Positions 1 to 8,266 of a stretch of 11,946 nucleotides of DNA are shown one piece after another (the stretch's first letter is position 1; each line of letters starts with the position of its first letter). Both the position numbers and the translations under genes were made by a program. The notes below the pieces were generated by a model that saw nothing but the letters and a program-made list of their open reading frames with translations, was not told the DNA's origin and searched no databases. This DNA comes from Avoscillospira sp945864925 (GTDB lineage: Bacteria > Bacillota > Clostridia > Oscillospirales > Oscillospiraceae). The DNA is taken from the NCBI GenBank assembly GCA_945830595.1, contig CALZZH010000059.1, forward strand, positions 1-11,946, given 5' to 3'.

Positions 1-80
1 GGAGGGGTTGTGTGCAGGCAGTTCGTGCCTGCACCGACCCCTCAGTCACGGCTTGTCGGCCCCTAACACAGGGGAGCCTT
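1..80. repeat. Hairpin-rich intergenic repeat at contig edge
   Basis: The first 43 bases fold into a long hairpin: GAGGGGT (2-8) pairs with ACCCCTC (37-43), and GTGCAGGCA (12-20) pairs with TGCCTGCAC (26-34) around a 5-base loop. A second hairpin follows, CCCC-TAACACA-GGGG (60-74). This second core recurs in related form at 2338-2352 and 2503-2517 in the same window. The style matches high-copy structured intergenic repeats of gut Clostridia (from memory, not searched). It lies downstream of the blaR1-type gene, so it could help end that transcript, but no T-run follows either stem on the minus strand. The element may continue beyond the window. Confidence 0.6.
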
Positions 81-92
81 AGAGAAAACAAT

Positions 93-1835
93 CTATTTGC
101 TTCCGGGGGCAATAGCCAGACCGTACCAGCTTTCACCGCCGCTGGTGTCCACAAGTATCAGTTCTCCGGATTCTGTGATTTCACCATCGGGATATCCCCA
201 TTTGTCGCAAATCAGCCTGCCGTTTTCCAGATGCAGGGCATATTCAGATACACCGCGATCCCACAGCAGGTATTCCTGGCCATTGGCGTAGTCGAAAACC
301 ACAACGTGGGTGTCAATCAGCCCGGAACCAAAGCTGACGGTAGCGCAGACCTCAGGCTTGCCGTCTCCGGTCAGATCGGAGAAATAGACGTTCCAGATGG
401 GCATGCCGGAAACCAGGACGGTTGTATTGGAACCATGGATGGCTGTGACTTGTCCGGACGTATACTGGAAGATCACGCCGGGGAACTCAGGGCGCTCTGT
501 CTCCAAAGTACCGGCTTCGGGATAGGAATCGGAATAGTCTACCCATTTTGCTGCAGGCCCCACAGCAGGCGATTCCGAAGCGATCCGTACCATAACAGGG
601 CTTACGGTAACATGCACGGTTTTGTCCTGACCGGTCAGGTTATCGGCAAGGATTCCAAATTTGAACCAGCTTTCCTTCTCCGCTGGGATGGTTACAGAAA
701 CACCGGGTTCAGCATATGCAGACGGGTCAGAGACAGTTTCCTGATGTACCGCCACCGGCTTGAGAACAATTTCCGTGCTGCCCACATCCGGACCGACGGA
801 ACAGTGAATTCGATTTCGGATCGGCGAGATTTCTTCGTCAGAGAAATAGATGCCTGCTTCGCTCCCGGCCGGAATTGTAATTGAAATGTCAAAGCTGGTT
901 TGCTTTGGATTGGTCAGAAAACAGACCGCAGTGATGAGGCAGACCAAAACAGCGAGAAGAATCACCCAGAACGCAGGCTTCCTGTAGGTCAGCACGGATT
1001 TCACCCGTTCCTTCACGCCCACCTCCCCAAAAGCCAGGGGACAGGCGGCGATGCCTTTGTGGCTGACGCTGCAGGCCAGCAGGGCCTGGGAGTAGTCCGC
1101 CCGCTGTTGGTTGTCCAGTTCCCGGATGACGGTTTCGTCGCAGGCCAGCTCGATGTCCCGGCATAAAAGACCATAGGCCAGCCACAGGAGCGGGTTGAAC
1201 CAGTGGATGGCCAGCAGCAGGAAACCCAAAAGCTTCCACCAGTGGTCTTTCCGGCGGATGTGGGCCTGCTCGTGGGCGATGACTGGATCCAGAGTCTGGC
1301 TGTCCATGTGAGATGGGAGATAGATCTTCGGCTTTATAATGCCCAGCACAAAGGGAGAACTGACAGCTTCGCTCTGGAAGAGATTATCCCCCAGGAGGAC
1401 TGCCGTGCGTACCTTCCTGCGCAGTCGTCCGTAGCTGATGGCCGCGTATGCCAGGAGCAGCCCAGCGCCAAGGATCCAGACACAGGCACATATGGGAATC
1501 CAGATTTGCAGCGGATTTGCACTGGCGACTGGCGCTGGTGCGAAAGATTGCTGGATCACCGGATTGACAGCGCTGTTGATGACGGAGATACCGGTGTGAA
1601 TGGTGGGCGCCGGGTCCATCATGATCTCCGGAGGAATGGTTTCAGCGCTGGGAATCAGGCTCAGGGCGCTCTCCATGGAAAACGGGCACAGCAGCCGCAG
1701 GGCGACGATGCCCCACAGCAGCACATTGGCCCATTTGGGCGCTTTTTTCAGAAACACTCTGAGCACCAGCACAGCCAGGACAAGCCAGCCGGCAGAGATG
1801 CTCCGATTGACGGTGTTCAGAAACAGTTCGGTCAT
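93..1835 (-). CDS. blaR1: BlaR1/MecR1-type M56 membrane metallopeptidase sensor without PBP domain
   Basis: This 580-aa protein belongs to the BlaR1/MecR1 peptidase M56 family, which senses a signal outside the cell and inactivates a cognate BlaI repressor. Predicted membrane segments lie near residues 12-28, 37-52, 111-133, 202-222 and 288-308. The zinc site is visible as HEQAH at 188-192, with the distal Glu in IELACDE (E229). Classical BlaR1 carries a penicillin-binding sensor domain after the last membrane helix. Here the roughly 270-residue tail has no SxxK/transpeptidase features. It instead holds beta-rich sequence with a calcium-loop-like DLTGDGKPEV at 487-496, as in FG-GAP/VCBS-like domains. 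The start overlaps the blaI stop as ATGA (1832-1835), implying translational coupling. The ligand is unknown, and beta-lactam sensing should not be assumed. The gene symbol reflects family only. Confidence 0.85.
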   Translation of the reverse strand: MTELFLNTVNRSISAGWLVLAVLVLRVFLKKAPKWANVLLWGIVALRLLCPFSMESALSLIPSAETIPPEIMMDPAPTIHTGISVINSAVNPVIQQSFAPAPVASANPLQIWIPICACVWILGAGLLLAYAAISYGRLRRKVRTAVLLGDNLFQSEAVSSPFVLGIIKPKIYLPSHMDSQTLDPVIAHEQAHIRRKDHWWKLLGFLLLAIHWFNPLLWLAYGLLCRDIELACDETVIRELDNQQRADYSQALLACSVSHKGIAACPLAFGEVGVKERVKSVLTYRKPAFWVILLAVLVCLITAVCFLTNPKQTSFDISITIPAGSEAGIYFSDEEISPIRNRIHCSVGPDVGSTEIVLKPVAVHQETVSDPSAYAEPGVSVTIPAEKESWFKFGILADNLTGQDKTVHVTVSPVMVRIASESPAVGPAAKWVDYSDSYPEAGTLETERPEFPGVIFQYTSGQVTAIHGSNTTVLVSGMPIWNVYFSDLTGDGKPEVCATVSFGSGLIDTHVVVFDYANGQEYLLWDRGVSEYALHLENGRLICDKWGYPDGEITESGELILVDTSGGESWYGLAIAPGSK

Positions 1836-2203
1836 GGCTTGCCTCCTTCCCGGAAGCGGTCGATCATCCGCTGTACCTCGTCAATCTCTTTTTCCGAAAG
1901 CTTCTGGTGCCTGGTAAAGGCGGCCACAAAGGCCGGCAGGGAACCTTCAAATTTTTTCTCCACCAGCTCGTCGATCTCCGCTGCCTGCACCTCATCCTTG
2001 GAGACCAGAGAAGAGACCATGGTGTTTTCGTTTTTCAAAACGCCGCGCTCGGACAGACGCTTGATGACAGTGTAGGTGGTGGTGGGCTTCCAGCCCAGCT
2101 GTTCCTGGCACAGACGCACCAGCTCACTGCTTTTCATGGGTTCGTGCTCCCACAGAATCAGGCAGAAACGGTATTCACTTTCAAAAATTTTCGGGGTGTC
2201 CAT
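1832..2203 (-). CDS. blaI: BlaI/MecI/CopY-family transcriptional repressor
   Basis: This 123-aa protein has the length and layout of BlaI/MecI. An N-terminal winged helix (about 1-75) contains the hallmark stretch around WKPTTTYTVIKRLSERGVL (38-56), followed by a helical dimerisation tail ending in SEKEIDEVQRMIDRF (103-117). In BlaI the cognate metallopeptidase pathway cleaves an Asn-Phe bond in the tail; the equivalent spot here may be A95-F96, which is inference. The ATG at 2203 is supported by AGGAG at 2212-2216 with 8 bases spacing. It is the first gene of a two-gene operon with the M56 sensor, and twin operator dyads over its promoter indicate autorepression. The regulated target genes beyond the operon are unknown; no beta-lactamase is present in the window. 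Confidence 0.92.
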   Translation of the reverse strand: MDTPKIFESEYRFCLILWEHEPMKSSELVRLCQEQLGWKPTTTYTVIKRLSERGVLKNENTMVSSLVSKDEVQAAEIDELVEKKFEGSLPAFVAAFTRHQKLSEKEIDEVQRMIDRFREGGKP

Positions 2204-2218
2204 GGACAGGGCTCCTTT

Positions 2219-2258
2219 CTCTAATGGATTAGAGTATCTACAGTCTAATCCATTAGAG
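2219..2258. promoter_or_regulatory. Twin BlaI-type operator dyads
   Basis: CTCTAATGGATTAGA (2219-2233) and TCTAATCCATTAGAG (2244-2258) are perfect reverse complements of each other over 15 bases, separated by 10 bases. Each arm is itself a dyad of the form TCTAAT-NN-ATTAGA (2220-2233 and 2244-2257), with centres 24 bases apart. The two sites straddle the -10 box and start point of the blaI promoter. BlaI-family repressors bind such dyads as dimers, and a double site at their own promoter is common. The half-site TCTAAT differs from the staphylococcal TACA/TGTA core. Binding is inferred. Confidence 0.75.
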
Positions 2259-2270
2259 CAAAACTGTCAA
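2242..2270 (-). promoter_or_regulatory. blaI-blaR1 promoter
   Basis: Reading the minus strand, a perfect -35 TTGACA (2265-2270) is followed by a 17-base spacer and -10 TAGACT (2242-2247), a 4/6 match to TATAAT. The start point would be near 2235, giving a leader of about 30 bases with the AGGAG site at 2212-2216. The -10 and spacer are covered by one operator dyad, and the second dyad lies at or just after the start point. Confidence 0.75.
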
Positions 2271-2290
2271 TATAGATCATAAACAAAAAG

Positions 2291-2382
2291 CCTGTCGTAA
2301 AAAAAGCAAGATGCACAAAGCTAGACGCAACAAGCCTCCCCTTGCACAGGGGAGGCTTGCAAATGGCAATTTTTGCGGCAGG
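2291..2382. repeat. Structured intergenic repeat with imperfect inverted ends
   Basis: The ends CCTGTCGTAAAAAAAGC (2291-2307) and GCAATTTTTGCGGCAGG (2366-2382) form an imperfect inverted repeat. In the middle, CAAGCCTCCCC (2331-2341) and GGGGAGGCTTG (2349-2359) make a perfect 11-bp stem around loop TTGCACA. The central 15 bases (2338-2352) closely resemble cores at 60-74 and 2503-2517. Nested inverted ends around a stable hairpin suggest a non-autonomous dispersed element. It may also slow or stop read-through from the atp operon, but it is not a canonical terminator. Confidence 0.6.
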
Positions 2383-2459
2383 ACTTTTCTGAAATCCTTA
2401 TTATGACGATCGGCTTAAATAAGCAGTTGATGATTTTTTGCAGGCGTTCAGAACAATGC

Positions 2460-2594
2460 TGTCATTGCGAGCCAGTCCACAGACTGGCGTGGCAATCCGT
2501 TTCCCCTTCACACGGGGCGAATTCACAGAAATGCTCAAAAACTTGAGACGTTTGGGATACGGATTGCCACGTCGCTTCGCTCCTCGCAATGACA
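2460..2594. repeat. MITE-like element with long terminal inverted repeats
   Basis: The left end (2460-2500) and right end (2559-2594) are inverted copies sharing outer TGTCATTGCGAG and inner CGTGGCAATCCGT. The segments between these blocks differ: the left arm has its own hairpin GCCAGTC-CACA-GACTGGC, while the right carries GAGCGAAGCGA when read as its complement. The interior holds CCCC-TTCACAC-GGGG (2503-2517). At 135 bases with no coding capacity, it fits a miniature inverted-repeat element. Very similar 'CATTGCGAG...GGCAATCC' repeats are familiar to me from gut Clostridia genomes; this was not searched. Confidence 0.7.
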
Positions 2595-2631
2595 GTGCGG
2601 GACATGCTTACGAAAACCGAAATCGTAATCC

Positions 2632-3029
2632 TTATTTCTTTTCCGCTACGCTCAGGCGGACCCGGGCGCGTTTCTGACGGGCCAGAGCATAGGTCCGGGT
2701 TTGGTCATCTGCTTTTGGATCGGCCAGCATGGTTTCAGCCCGGGCCAGGGAGGCCTTGGCCCGTTCCACGTCGATCTGGTCGGCCCATTCAAAGGTGGTG
2801 GCCACCACTTTAACCTCGCCGTTGGTGACAGCCAGCATACCGCCGATGCAGGCGGCGTGCCGTTCGCCCTCTTCCGTGACAACCTTGGCCGGCCCCATAC
2901 CCAGGGCGGTCACATAGTTGATGTGCCGGGCCAGAATGCCTACCTGGCCGTTGATGGTCGGCACCAGCAGACGCTCCGCCTGACCGTCAAAATACTGCCC
3001 GTCGGGGGTCACGATCTGCAGATGGTATG

Positions 3030-3033
<4 letters not shown>
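2632..3033 (-). CDS. atpC: F1 ATP synthase subunit epsilon
   Basis: This 133-aa protein is the central-stalk epsilon subunit, which couples rotation to the beta subunits and can inhibit ATP hydrolysis. The N-terminal beta-sandwich shows VPTINGQVGILARHINYVTAL-like family features around 24-44, and two C-terminal helices follow from about 87. The segment IDVERA at 87-92 matches the I(L)DxxRA motif linked to ATP binding in bacterial epsilon subunits. The ATG at 3033 overlaps the atpD stop as ATGA (3030-3033), so it is probably translated by coupling with beta. It is the last gene of the atp operon. Length is normal for the family. Confidence 0.95.
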
Positions 3034-4424
<1,391 letters not shown>

Positions 4425-4434
4425 ATGGGGTCAA

Positions 4435-4441
4435 CTCCTTT
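4435..4441 (-). promoter_or_regulatory. Ribosome binding site deciding the TTG start of atpD
   Basis: AAAGGAG on the minus strand lies 10 bases before the TTG codon at 4422-4424. An in-frame TGA between site and start, together with the absence of a nearby ATG or GTG, leaves TTG as the only start that preserves the family N-terminus. Confidence 0.8.
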
Positions 4442-4445
4442 CGAA

Positions 4446-5300
4446 TCAATGTTCTGCGCCGGCGACGATCTCGGTGATCTCCTGGGTAATGGCACCCTGA
4501 CGGGCACGGTTATACTGCAGGCTCAGACCTTCGATCATTTCCTCGGCGTTTTTGGTGGCGGAATCCATGGCGGTGCGGCGGGCAGCCTGCTCGGAGCACA
4601 GGGACTCCCGCAGGGCGCCGTAGATGACGCCGCCCAGGTATTCCGGCACAATGGCGTTGAACACGGAGACGCTGTCCGGTTCATAAATGGTCAGGGGCTG
4701 ATGACCCTCCGGGCGTTTTCCGCTGCCGACGATGGACAGGGGCAGCAGCGGCAGGGAGCTGGGGGTCTGGGTCAGCACTGTGACGAAATTGGTGTAGCAC
4801 AGCACCACCTGGTCAAAGGTCCCGTCCAGGTATTCCCGACACAGGGAGTTGGCCATGGTGTAGCATTCCCCTGCGTTGATGCCTTCAGCCACGGGATAGA
4901 GGGTATTGAGAATGGGAACGCCGTGGCTGCGGAAATACTCCGTGGCCTTCTTGCCGATGGGCAACACCATGGCGTCCTTCCCCTCCATGGCGGCCATGGC
5001 GAGCTTGAGCACGTTGTTGTTGTAGCCGCCGGCCAGGCCGCGGTCACCCGCGATCACCACAAAGCAGTATTTTTCGCCCCGGGGCTTCTGGACAAAGGGA
5101 GAGGTCAGCTCCGTATTGGCGTCGGCGATGTCGTGCATGGTTTGATACAGGACTTCGAAATAAGGACGGCTGGCGATGGCGCGATCCTGGGCGCCGCGCA
5201 GCTTGGAAGCCGCCACCATTTCCATGGCCTTGGTGATCTGCTTGGTGCTTTCCATGCTCTTGATACGGGATTTGATATCCTTCATGGATACGCCGGCCAT
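4446..5300 (-). CDS. atpG: F1 ATP synthase subunit gamma
   Basis: This 284-aa protein is the rotor shaft of F1. It shows the conserved N-terminal coiled-coil helix (MKDIKSRIKSMESTKQITKA, 6-25), the GDRGLAGGYN segment (85-94), and the C-terminal helix (SEQAARRTAMDSATKNAEEM, 236-255) ending in ITQEITEIVAGAE. Length is typical. The ATG at 5300 has a GGAGG site 7 bases upstream. That site adjoins the atpA stop codon, so the two genes are 16 bases apart. A second in-frame ATG at residue 6 is possible but has no comparable binding site. Confidence 0.97.
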   Translation of the reverse strand: MAGVSMKDIKSRIKSMESTKQITKAMEMVAASKLRGAQDRAIASRPYFEVLYQTMHDIADANTELTSPFVQKPRGEKYCFVVIAGDRGLAGGYNNNVLKLAMAAMEGKDAMVLPIGKKATEYFRSHGVPILNTLYPVAEGINAGECYTMANSLCREYLDGTFDQVVLCYTNFVTVLTQTPSSLPLLPLSIVGSGKRPEGHQPLTIYEPDSVSVFNAIVPEYLGGVIYGALRESLCSEQAARRTAMDSATKNAEEMIEGLSLQYNRARQGAITQEITEIVAGAEH

Positions 5301-5316
5301 GTGCGTGCCTCCTTCC

Positions 5317-6831
5317 TTACTTCAGATTGAGAAACTGGGTGGTATAGTCGGTCAGGGCCTGATTCAGGGCAGCCTCATCCTCCTTGGACAGCAGTCCGGT
5401 GGTGCGGATGTTCTCCAGGACATCGAAGCAGTGGTCGTTTGCATAGATGTAAAGACCCTGTTCGTAGTCCGGGATCTGCTCCACGGCCACGTCTTTGAGG
5501 AAATTGTGGATGACTGCGTAGAAGATGCACACCTGGTGGGCCACGTCTACCGGTGCGTTGCGGCCCTGCTTCAGCACAGCCACAATCCGTTCACCCAGGG
5601 CCAGACGCTCCTTGGTGTCACGGTCCAGATCGGAACCGAACTGGGCGAAGCTCTGCAGCTCGCGGTACTGGGAGTACAGCAGCTTCAGGTTGCCGGCCAC
5701 CTTCTTCATGGCCTTGATCTGGGCGTCACCGCCGACACGGGAAACGGAGATGCCGGGGTTCACAGCGGGCATAACGCCGGCGTGGAACAGCTCGGTTTCC
5801 AGGTAAATCTGGCCATCGGTGATGGAAATAACGTTGGTGGGGATATAGGCGGAGACGTCGCCGGCCTGGGTTTCAATGATGGGCAGGGCCGTCAGAGAGC
5901 CGCCGCCGTATTCCGGCGCCAGCCGCGCAGCGCGCTCCAGCAGGCGGGAATGGAGATAGAACACGTCGCCGGGGAATGCTTCACGCCCGGGGGGACGGCG
6001 AATCAGCAGGGAAATGGCACGGTAGGCCACAGCGTGCTTACTCAGGTCGTCATAGATGACCAGCACGTCCTTGCCCTGGTGCATGAAATATTCGCCCATG
6101 GTACAGCCAGCATAGGGGGCGATATACTGCAGAGGCGCCATTTCCGAAGCTGTGGCGGAAACGACAATGGTATAGTCCATGGCGCCGGATTTCTCCAGGG
6201 TTTCCACCAACTGGGCCACGGTGGAGCGTTTCTGACCAATGGCGACATAAACGCAGATCACGTCTTTGCCCTTCTGGTTGATAATGGTATCCGTTGCGAT
6301 GGTGGTTTTGCCGGTCTGGCGGTCGCCGATGATCAATTCACGCTGGCCGCGGCCGATGGGGATCATGGCGTCGATTGCCTTGATGCCGGTCTGCAGAGGA
6401 ACAGAGACGTGTTTGCGCTCAATAATACCGGGCGCCGGTGCTTCAATGGGCATGTATTTGACTGCTTCGACCTCGCCCTTGCCGTCAATGGGAGCGCCCA
6501 GAGCGTCCACCACGCGGCCGATCAGAGCTTCGCCCACAGGGACGGAAACCACACGGCCGGTGCGCTTGACGGTGTCGCCCTCACGAATGCCGGCGTCAGA
6601 GCCCAGCAGAACGATGGAGACAGAATTTTCCTCCAAGTTCTGGGCCATGCCGTACTCGCCGTTGGAGAACTGCACCAACTCATTGACCATGCACTTCTGC
6701 AGACCCGTAGCCCGGGCGATGCCGTCGCCCACCAGAATGATGGTGCCGGTTTCGCTCTGCTCGATCTTGTTTTCATAGTGCTTGATCTGCGCCTTGATGA
6801 TTTTCGAAATTTCTTCCGGTCTTAATTCCAT
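5317..6831 (-). CDS. atpA: F1 ATP synthase subunit alpha
   Basis: This 504-aa protein is the non-catalytic nucleotide-binding partner of beta in the alpha3-beta3 head. Walker A GDRQTGKT lies at 169-176, the Walker B aspartate region VLVIYDD at 256-262, and the arginine finger that reaches the beta active site is R365 in SVSRVGG. The N-terminal helix ending near residue 24 binds delta. Length is standard. The start at 6831 follows an 88-base gap after atpH, the longest gap within the operon, which contains a hairpin at 6881-6915. The binding site is modest: AAAGG is 11 bases away and GGTGA is closer. Confidence 0.98.
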   Translation of the reverse strand: MELRPEEISKIIKAQIKHYENKIEQSETGTIILVGDGIARATGLQKCMVNELVQFSNGEYGMAQNLEENSVSIVLLGSDAGIREGDTVKRTGRVVSVPVGEALIGRVVDALGAPIDGKGEVEAVKYMPIEAPAPGIIERKHVSVPLQTGIKAIDAMIPIGRGQRELIIGDRQTGKTTIATDTIINQKGKDVICVYVAIGQKRSTVAQLVETLEKSGAMDYTIVVSATASEMAPLQYIAPYAGCTMGEYFMHQGKDVLVIYDDLSKHAVAYRAISLLIRRPPGREAFPGDVFYLHSRLLERAARLAPEYGGGSLTALPIIETQAGDVSAYIPTNVISITDGQIYLETELFHAGVMPAVNPGISVSRVGGDAQIKAMKKVAGNLKLLYSQYRELQSFAQFGSDLDRDTKERLALGERIVAVLKQGRNAPVDVAHQVCIFYAVIHNFLKDVAVEQIPDYEQGLYIYANDHCFDVLENIRTTGLLSKEDEAALNQALTDYTTQFLNLK

Positions 6832-6880
6832 TGTTTCACCAACCTTTGTGATGATATTTGGATAGTTTTACATTGATACT

Positions 6881-6915
6881 GCGCCTGCAGCTCCCTTGCC
6901 GGGAGATTGCGGCGC
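6881..6915. promoter_or_regulatory. Intercistronic hairpin between atpH and atpA
   Basis: GCGCC (6881-6885) pairs with GGCGC (6911-6915), GCA (6887-6889) with TGC (6908-6910), and CTCCC (6891-6895) with GGGAG (6901-6905) around a 5-base loop. It starts just after the atpH stop and lies in the only sizeable gap before atpA. There is no downstream T-run, so it is not a terminator. An mRNA processing or stabilising role is possible but inferred. Confidence 0.45.
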
Positions 6916-6919
6916 GGTC

Positions 6920-7459
6920 TTATACCGCTGCTGTTTTCAAGCTGGCGCTCAAGGCGTCCAGACGGTGCTTCACGGTACCGTCCAGCTGCCGGCCGGGCAG
7001 TTCCAGCAGGACGCCGCCCATGCAGGCGGGATCCACGCGGCAGGTGAGTTCGACGGTTTTGCCCAGCACCTGCTGGAGCTTGTCCTGCAGCCGCTGCCGC
7101 AGCTGGGGCTTGAGCTCCACGGCCGTGACAGCGCGGACCTCCACAATGCCATGGTCCTCGTTGTAGCGGCGACGGTATTCCTGGGCGCAGCCCTTCAGCT
7201 GGCCGATGGTTCCGTTTTCGCAGAGTATTTTCAGAAAGTTCAGCAGATAGGGCTGGATGCTGCCCCGCAGCGCTTCATCCAGGGCCTGGCAGCGCTCGTC
7301 CTTGGAGATGGACAGAGTTGCCAGGAACCGCCAGTAATCAGGGTTTGCATCAAAAAGGGCGATGACCTGCCGCAGTTCCTCCAAAATTACGCCGGTCAGT
7401 CCTTCTTCCTGAGCCAGGTCATAGAGAGACCCGCCGTAAACCTGTTCTGTCTTGGTCAT
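6920..7459 (-). CDS. atpH: F1 ATP synthase subunit delta
   Basis: This 179-aa protein is the peripheral-stalk cap that joins the b subunits to the top of F1. It shows an all-helical N-terminal domain (about 1-105) with the NFLKILCENG element (74-83). The C-terminal domain has the family signature VDPACMGGVLLELPG followed by DGTVKHRLDAL. Length is normal. The ATG at 7459 overlaps the atpF stop as ATGA (7456-7459), coupling synthesis of the two stator proteins. The family is poorly conserved in sequence, but context and the C-terminal signature make the call firm. Confidence 0.94.
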   Translation of the reverse strand: MTKTEQVYGGSLYDLAQEEGLTGVILEELRQVIALFDANPDYWRFLATLSISKDERCQALDEALRGSIQPYLLNFLKILCENGTIGQLKGCAQEYRRRYNEDHGIVEVRAVTAVELKPQLRQRLQDKLQQVLGKTVELTCRVDPACMGGVLLELPGRQLDGTVKHRLDALSASLKTAAV

Positions 7460-7959
7460 ACGGCTTCACCCATCTGATCAATGAATTCCTGAATCAGAGC
7501 CTCGTGATCCGCCTCGTTGATTTCTTTCTCCACAACCTTGGAGGCAATGGAGACGGCGATTCCGGAGATGTCGTTCTTGATCTCGTTGACCGCATTGCGG
7601 CGCTCCTGGGCGATGTCGCTGGAGGCCTTGGCACGGATGGCGGCAGCTTCTTCCTTGGCTTCCTGAAGAATCTGTTCACTGCGGCTCTGGGCGGTCTGGG
7701 CGGCGCTGCGCACCAGGGCGGCAGCTTCCTCCCGGGCGCCGGACATCTGCTTCTCATATTCCACTTTGGCGTTTTCCGCCTCTGTCCGGGCGGCCTCTGC
7801 GGCGTCCAGATCAGCGTTGGCCAGCTCTTGCCGCTGCTTGATGATGTTCTGCACCGGCTTCAGCAGGAACTTCTTAAACAGAAGCATCTGGATGAGCAGG
7901 TTGCAGATCTGCAGGATGAGGGTCCAGGGCGCGATCGTGACCAACTCTTGAAATCCCAT
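7456..7959 (-). CDS. atpF: Fo ATP synthase subunit b
   Basis: This 167-aa protein is the peripheral stalk. A single N-terminal membrane helix (about 11-29, rich in I and L) is followed by FLLKPVQNIIKQRQ and a long charged, alanine-rich helix (about 38-140) that forms the right-handed b-b coiled coil. The C-terminus (VEKEINEADHEALIQEFIDQMG) contacts delta. The ATG at 7959 is preceded by AGGAGG 8 bases upstream. It follows atpE by 46 bases and overlaps atpH by 4. Only one b-type gene is seen, so a b homodimer is expected. Confidence 0.96.
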   Translation of the reverse strand: MGFQELVTIAPWTLILQICNLLIQMLLFKKFLLKPVQNIIKQRQELANADLDAAEAARTEAENAKVEYEKQMSGAREEAAALVRSAAQTAQSRSEQILQEAKEEAAAIRAKASSDIAQERRNAVNEIKNDISGIAVSIASKVVEKEINEADHEALIQEFIDQMGEAV

Positions 7960-8005
7960 AGGGCTTTCCTCCTTTCAGACTGAATGACAATGGTCCGAAA
8001 GCAGC

Positions 8006-8266
8006 TTACAGCATGCCCAGGAACATTCTGGGGCAGACGAACATCAGCAGCAGGCCGGTGACGAAGCCGTAGATACCGGTGGTTTCGGACAGGGCGATAC
8101 CAAGAATCATGGTGGACGTCAGTTCACCCTTCATTTCGGGCTGGCGGGCAATGGATTCGACAGTCTTGCCGGCTGCATAGCCTTCGCCGATACCAGGGCC
8201 GATACCAGCGATCAGGGCCAGACCAGCGCCGATGGCGCAACCCATAAGAACGATTGCTCTTTCCAT
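8006..8266 (-). CDS. atpE: Fo ATP synthase subunit c, two-carboxylate ion site
   Basis: This 86-aa hairpin of two membrane helices forms the rotor ring. Helix 1 has the GxGxG packing motif AGIGPGIGEGYAAGK (20-34), the polar loop is RQPE (41-44), and helix 2 carries the essential E61 in SETTGIY (60-66). By alignment with Ilyobacter tartaricus c from memory, Q32, V63, E65, S66, T67 and Y70 correspond to E28, L59, E61, T62, T63 and Y66 here. A second carboxylate at E28 matches the two-carboxylate Na+ rotor described in Fusobacterium nucleatum. Na+ coupling is therefore likely but inferred. The ATG at 8266 has AGGAGG (8276-8281) 9 bases upstream; an in-frame extension to 8398 is rejected because it runs into atpB. 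Confidence 0.97.
   Translation of the reverse strand: MERAIVLMGCAIGAGLALIAGIGPGIGEGYAAGKTVESIARQPEMKGELTSTMILGIALSETTGIYGFVTGLLLMFVCPRMFLGML

Larger units (their letters stand above)
2271..2631. other. Gene-free intergenic region holding two structured repeats
   Basis: This 361-base stretch lies between the end of the atp operon (atpC stop at 2632) and the blaI promoter, with all flanking genes on the minus strand. I see no credible gene in it; open frames here are repeat-derived. It contains a repeat with imperfect ends at 2291-2382 and a MITE-like element at 2460-2594. No canonical intrinsic terminator is visible for the atp operon. A run of seven T on the minus strand (2299-2305) lies about 25 bases beyond the 2331-2359 hairpin, too far for a standard terminator. 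Confidence 0.6.

Noticed and set aside
12..884. 290-codon plus-strand frame at the left edge
   Set aside because: It starts in a hairpin repeat and runs antisense to the M56 sensor, with no family resemblance.
2331..2359. 11-bp hairpin as intrinsic terminator of the atp operon
   Set aside because: There is no T-run directly after the stem on the minus strand; the nearest run is about 25 bases further.
2291..2594. Repeated hairpins as a CRISPR array
   Set aside because: The units are inverted, differ from each other and lack regular spacers or nearby cas genes.
5176..6825. 549-codon plus-strand frame opposite atpA
   Set aside because: It is antisense to a complete, motif-rich alpha subunit, with low-complexity composition typical of a mirrored frame.
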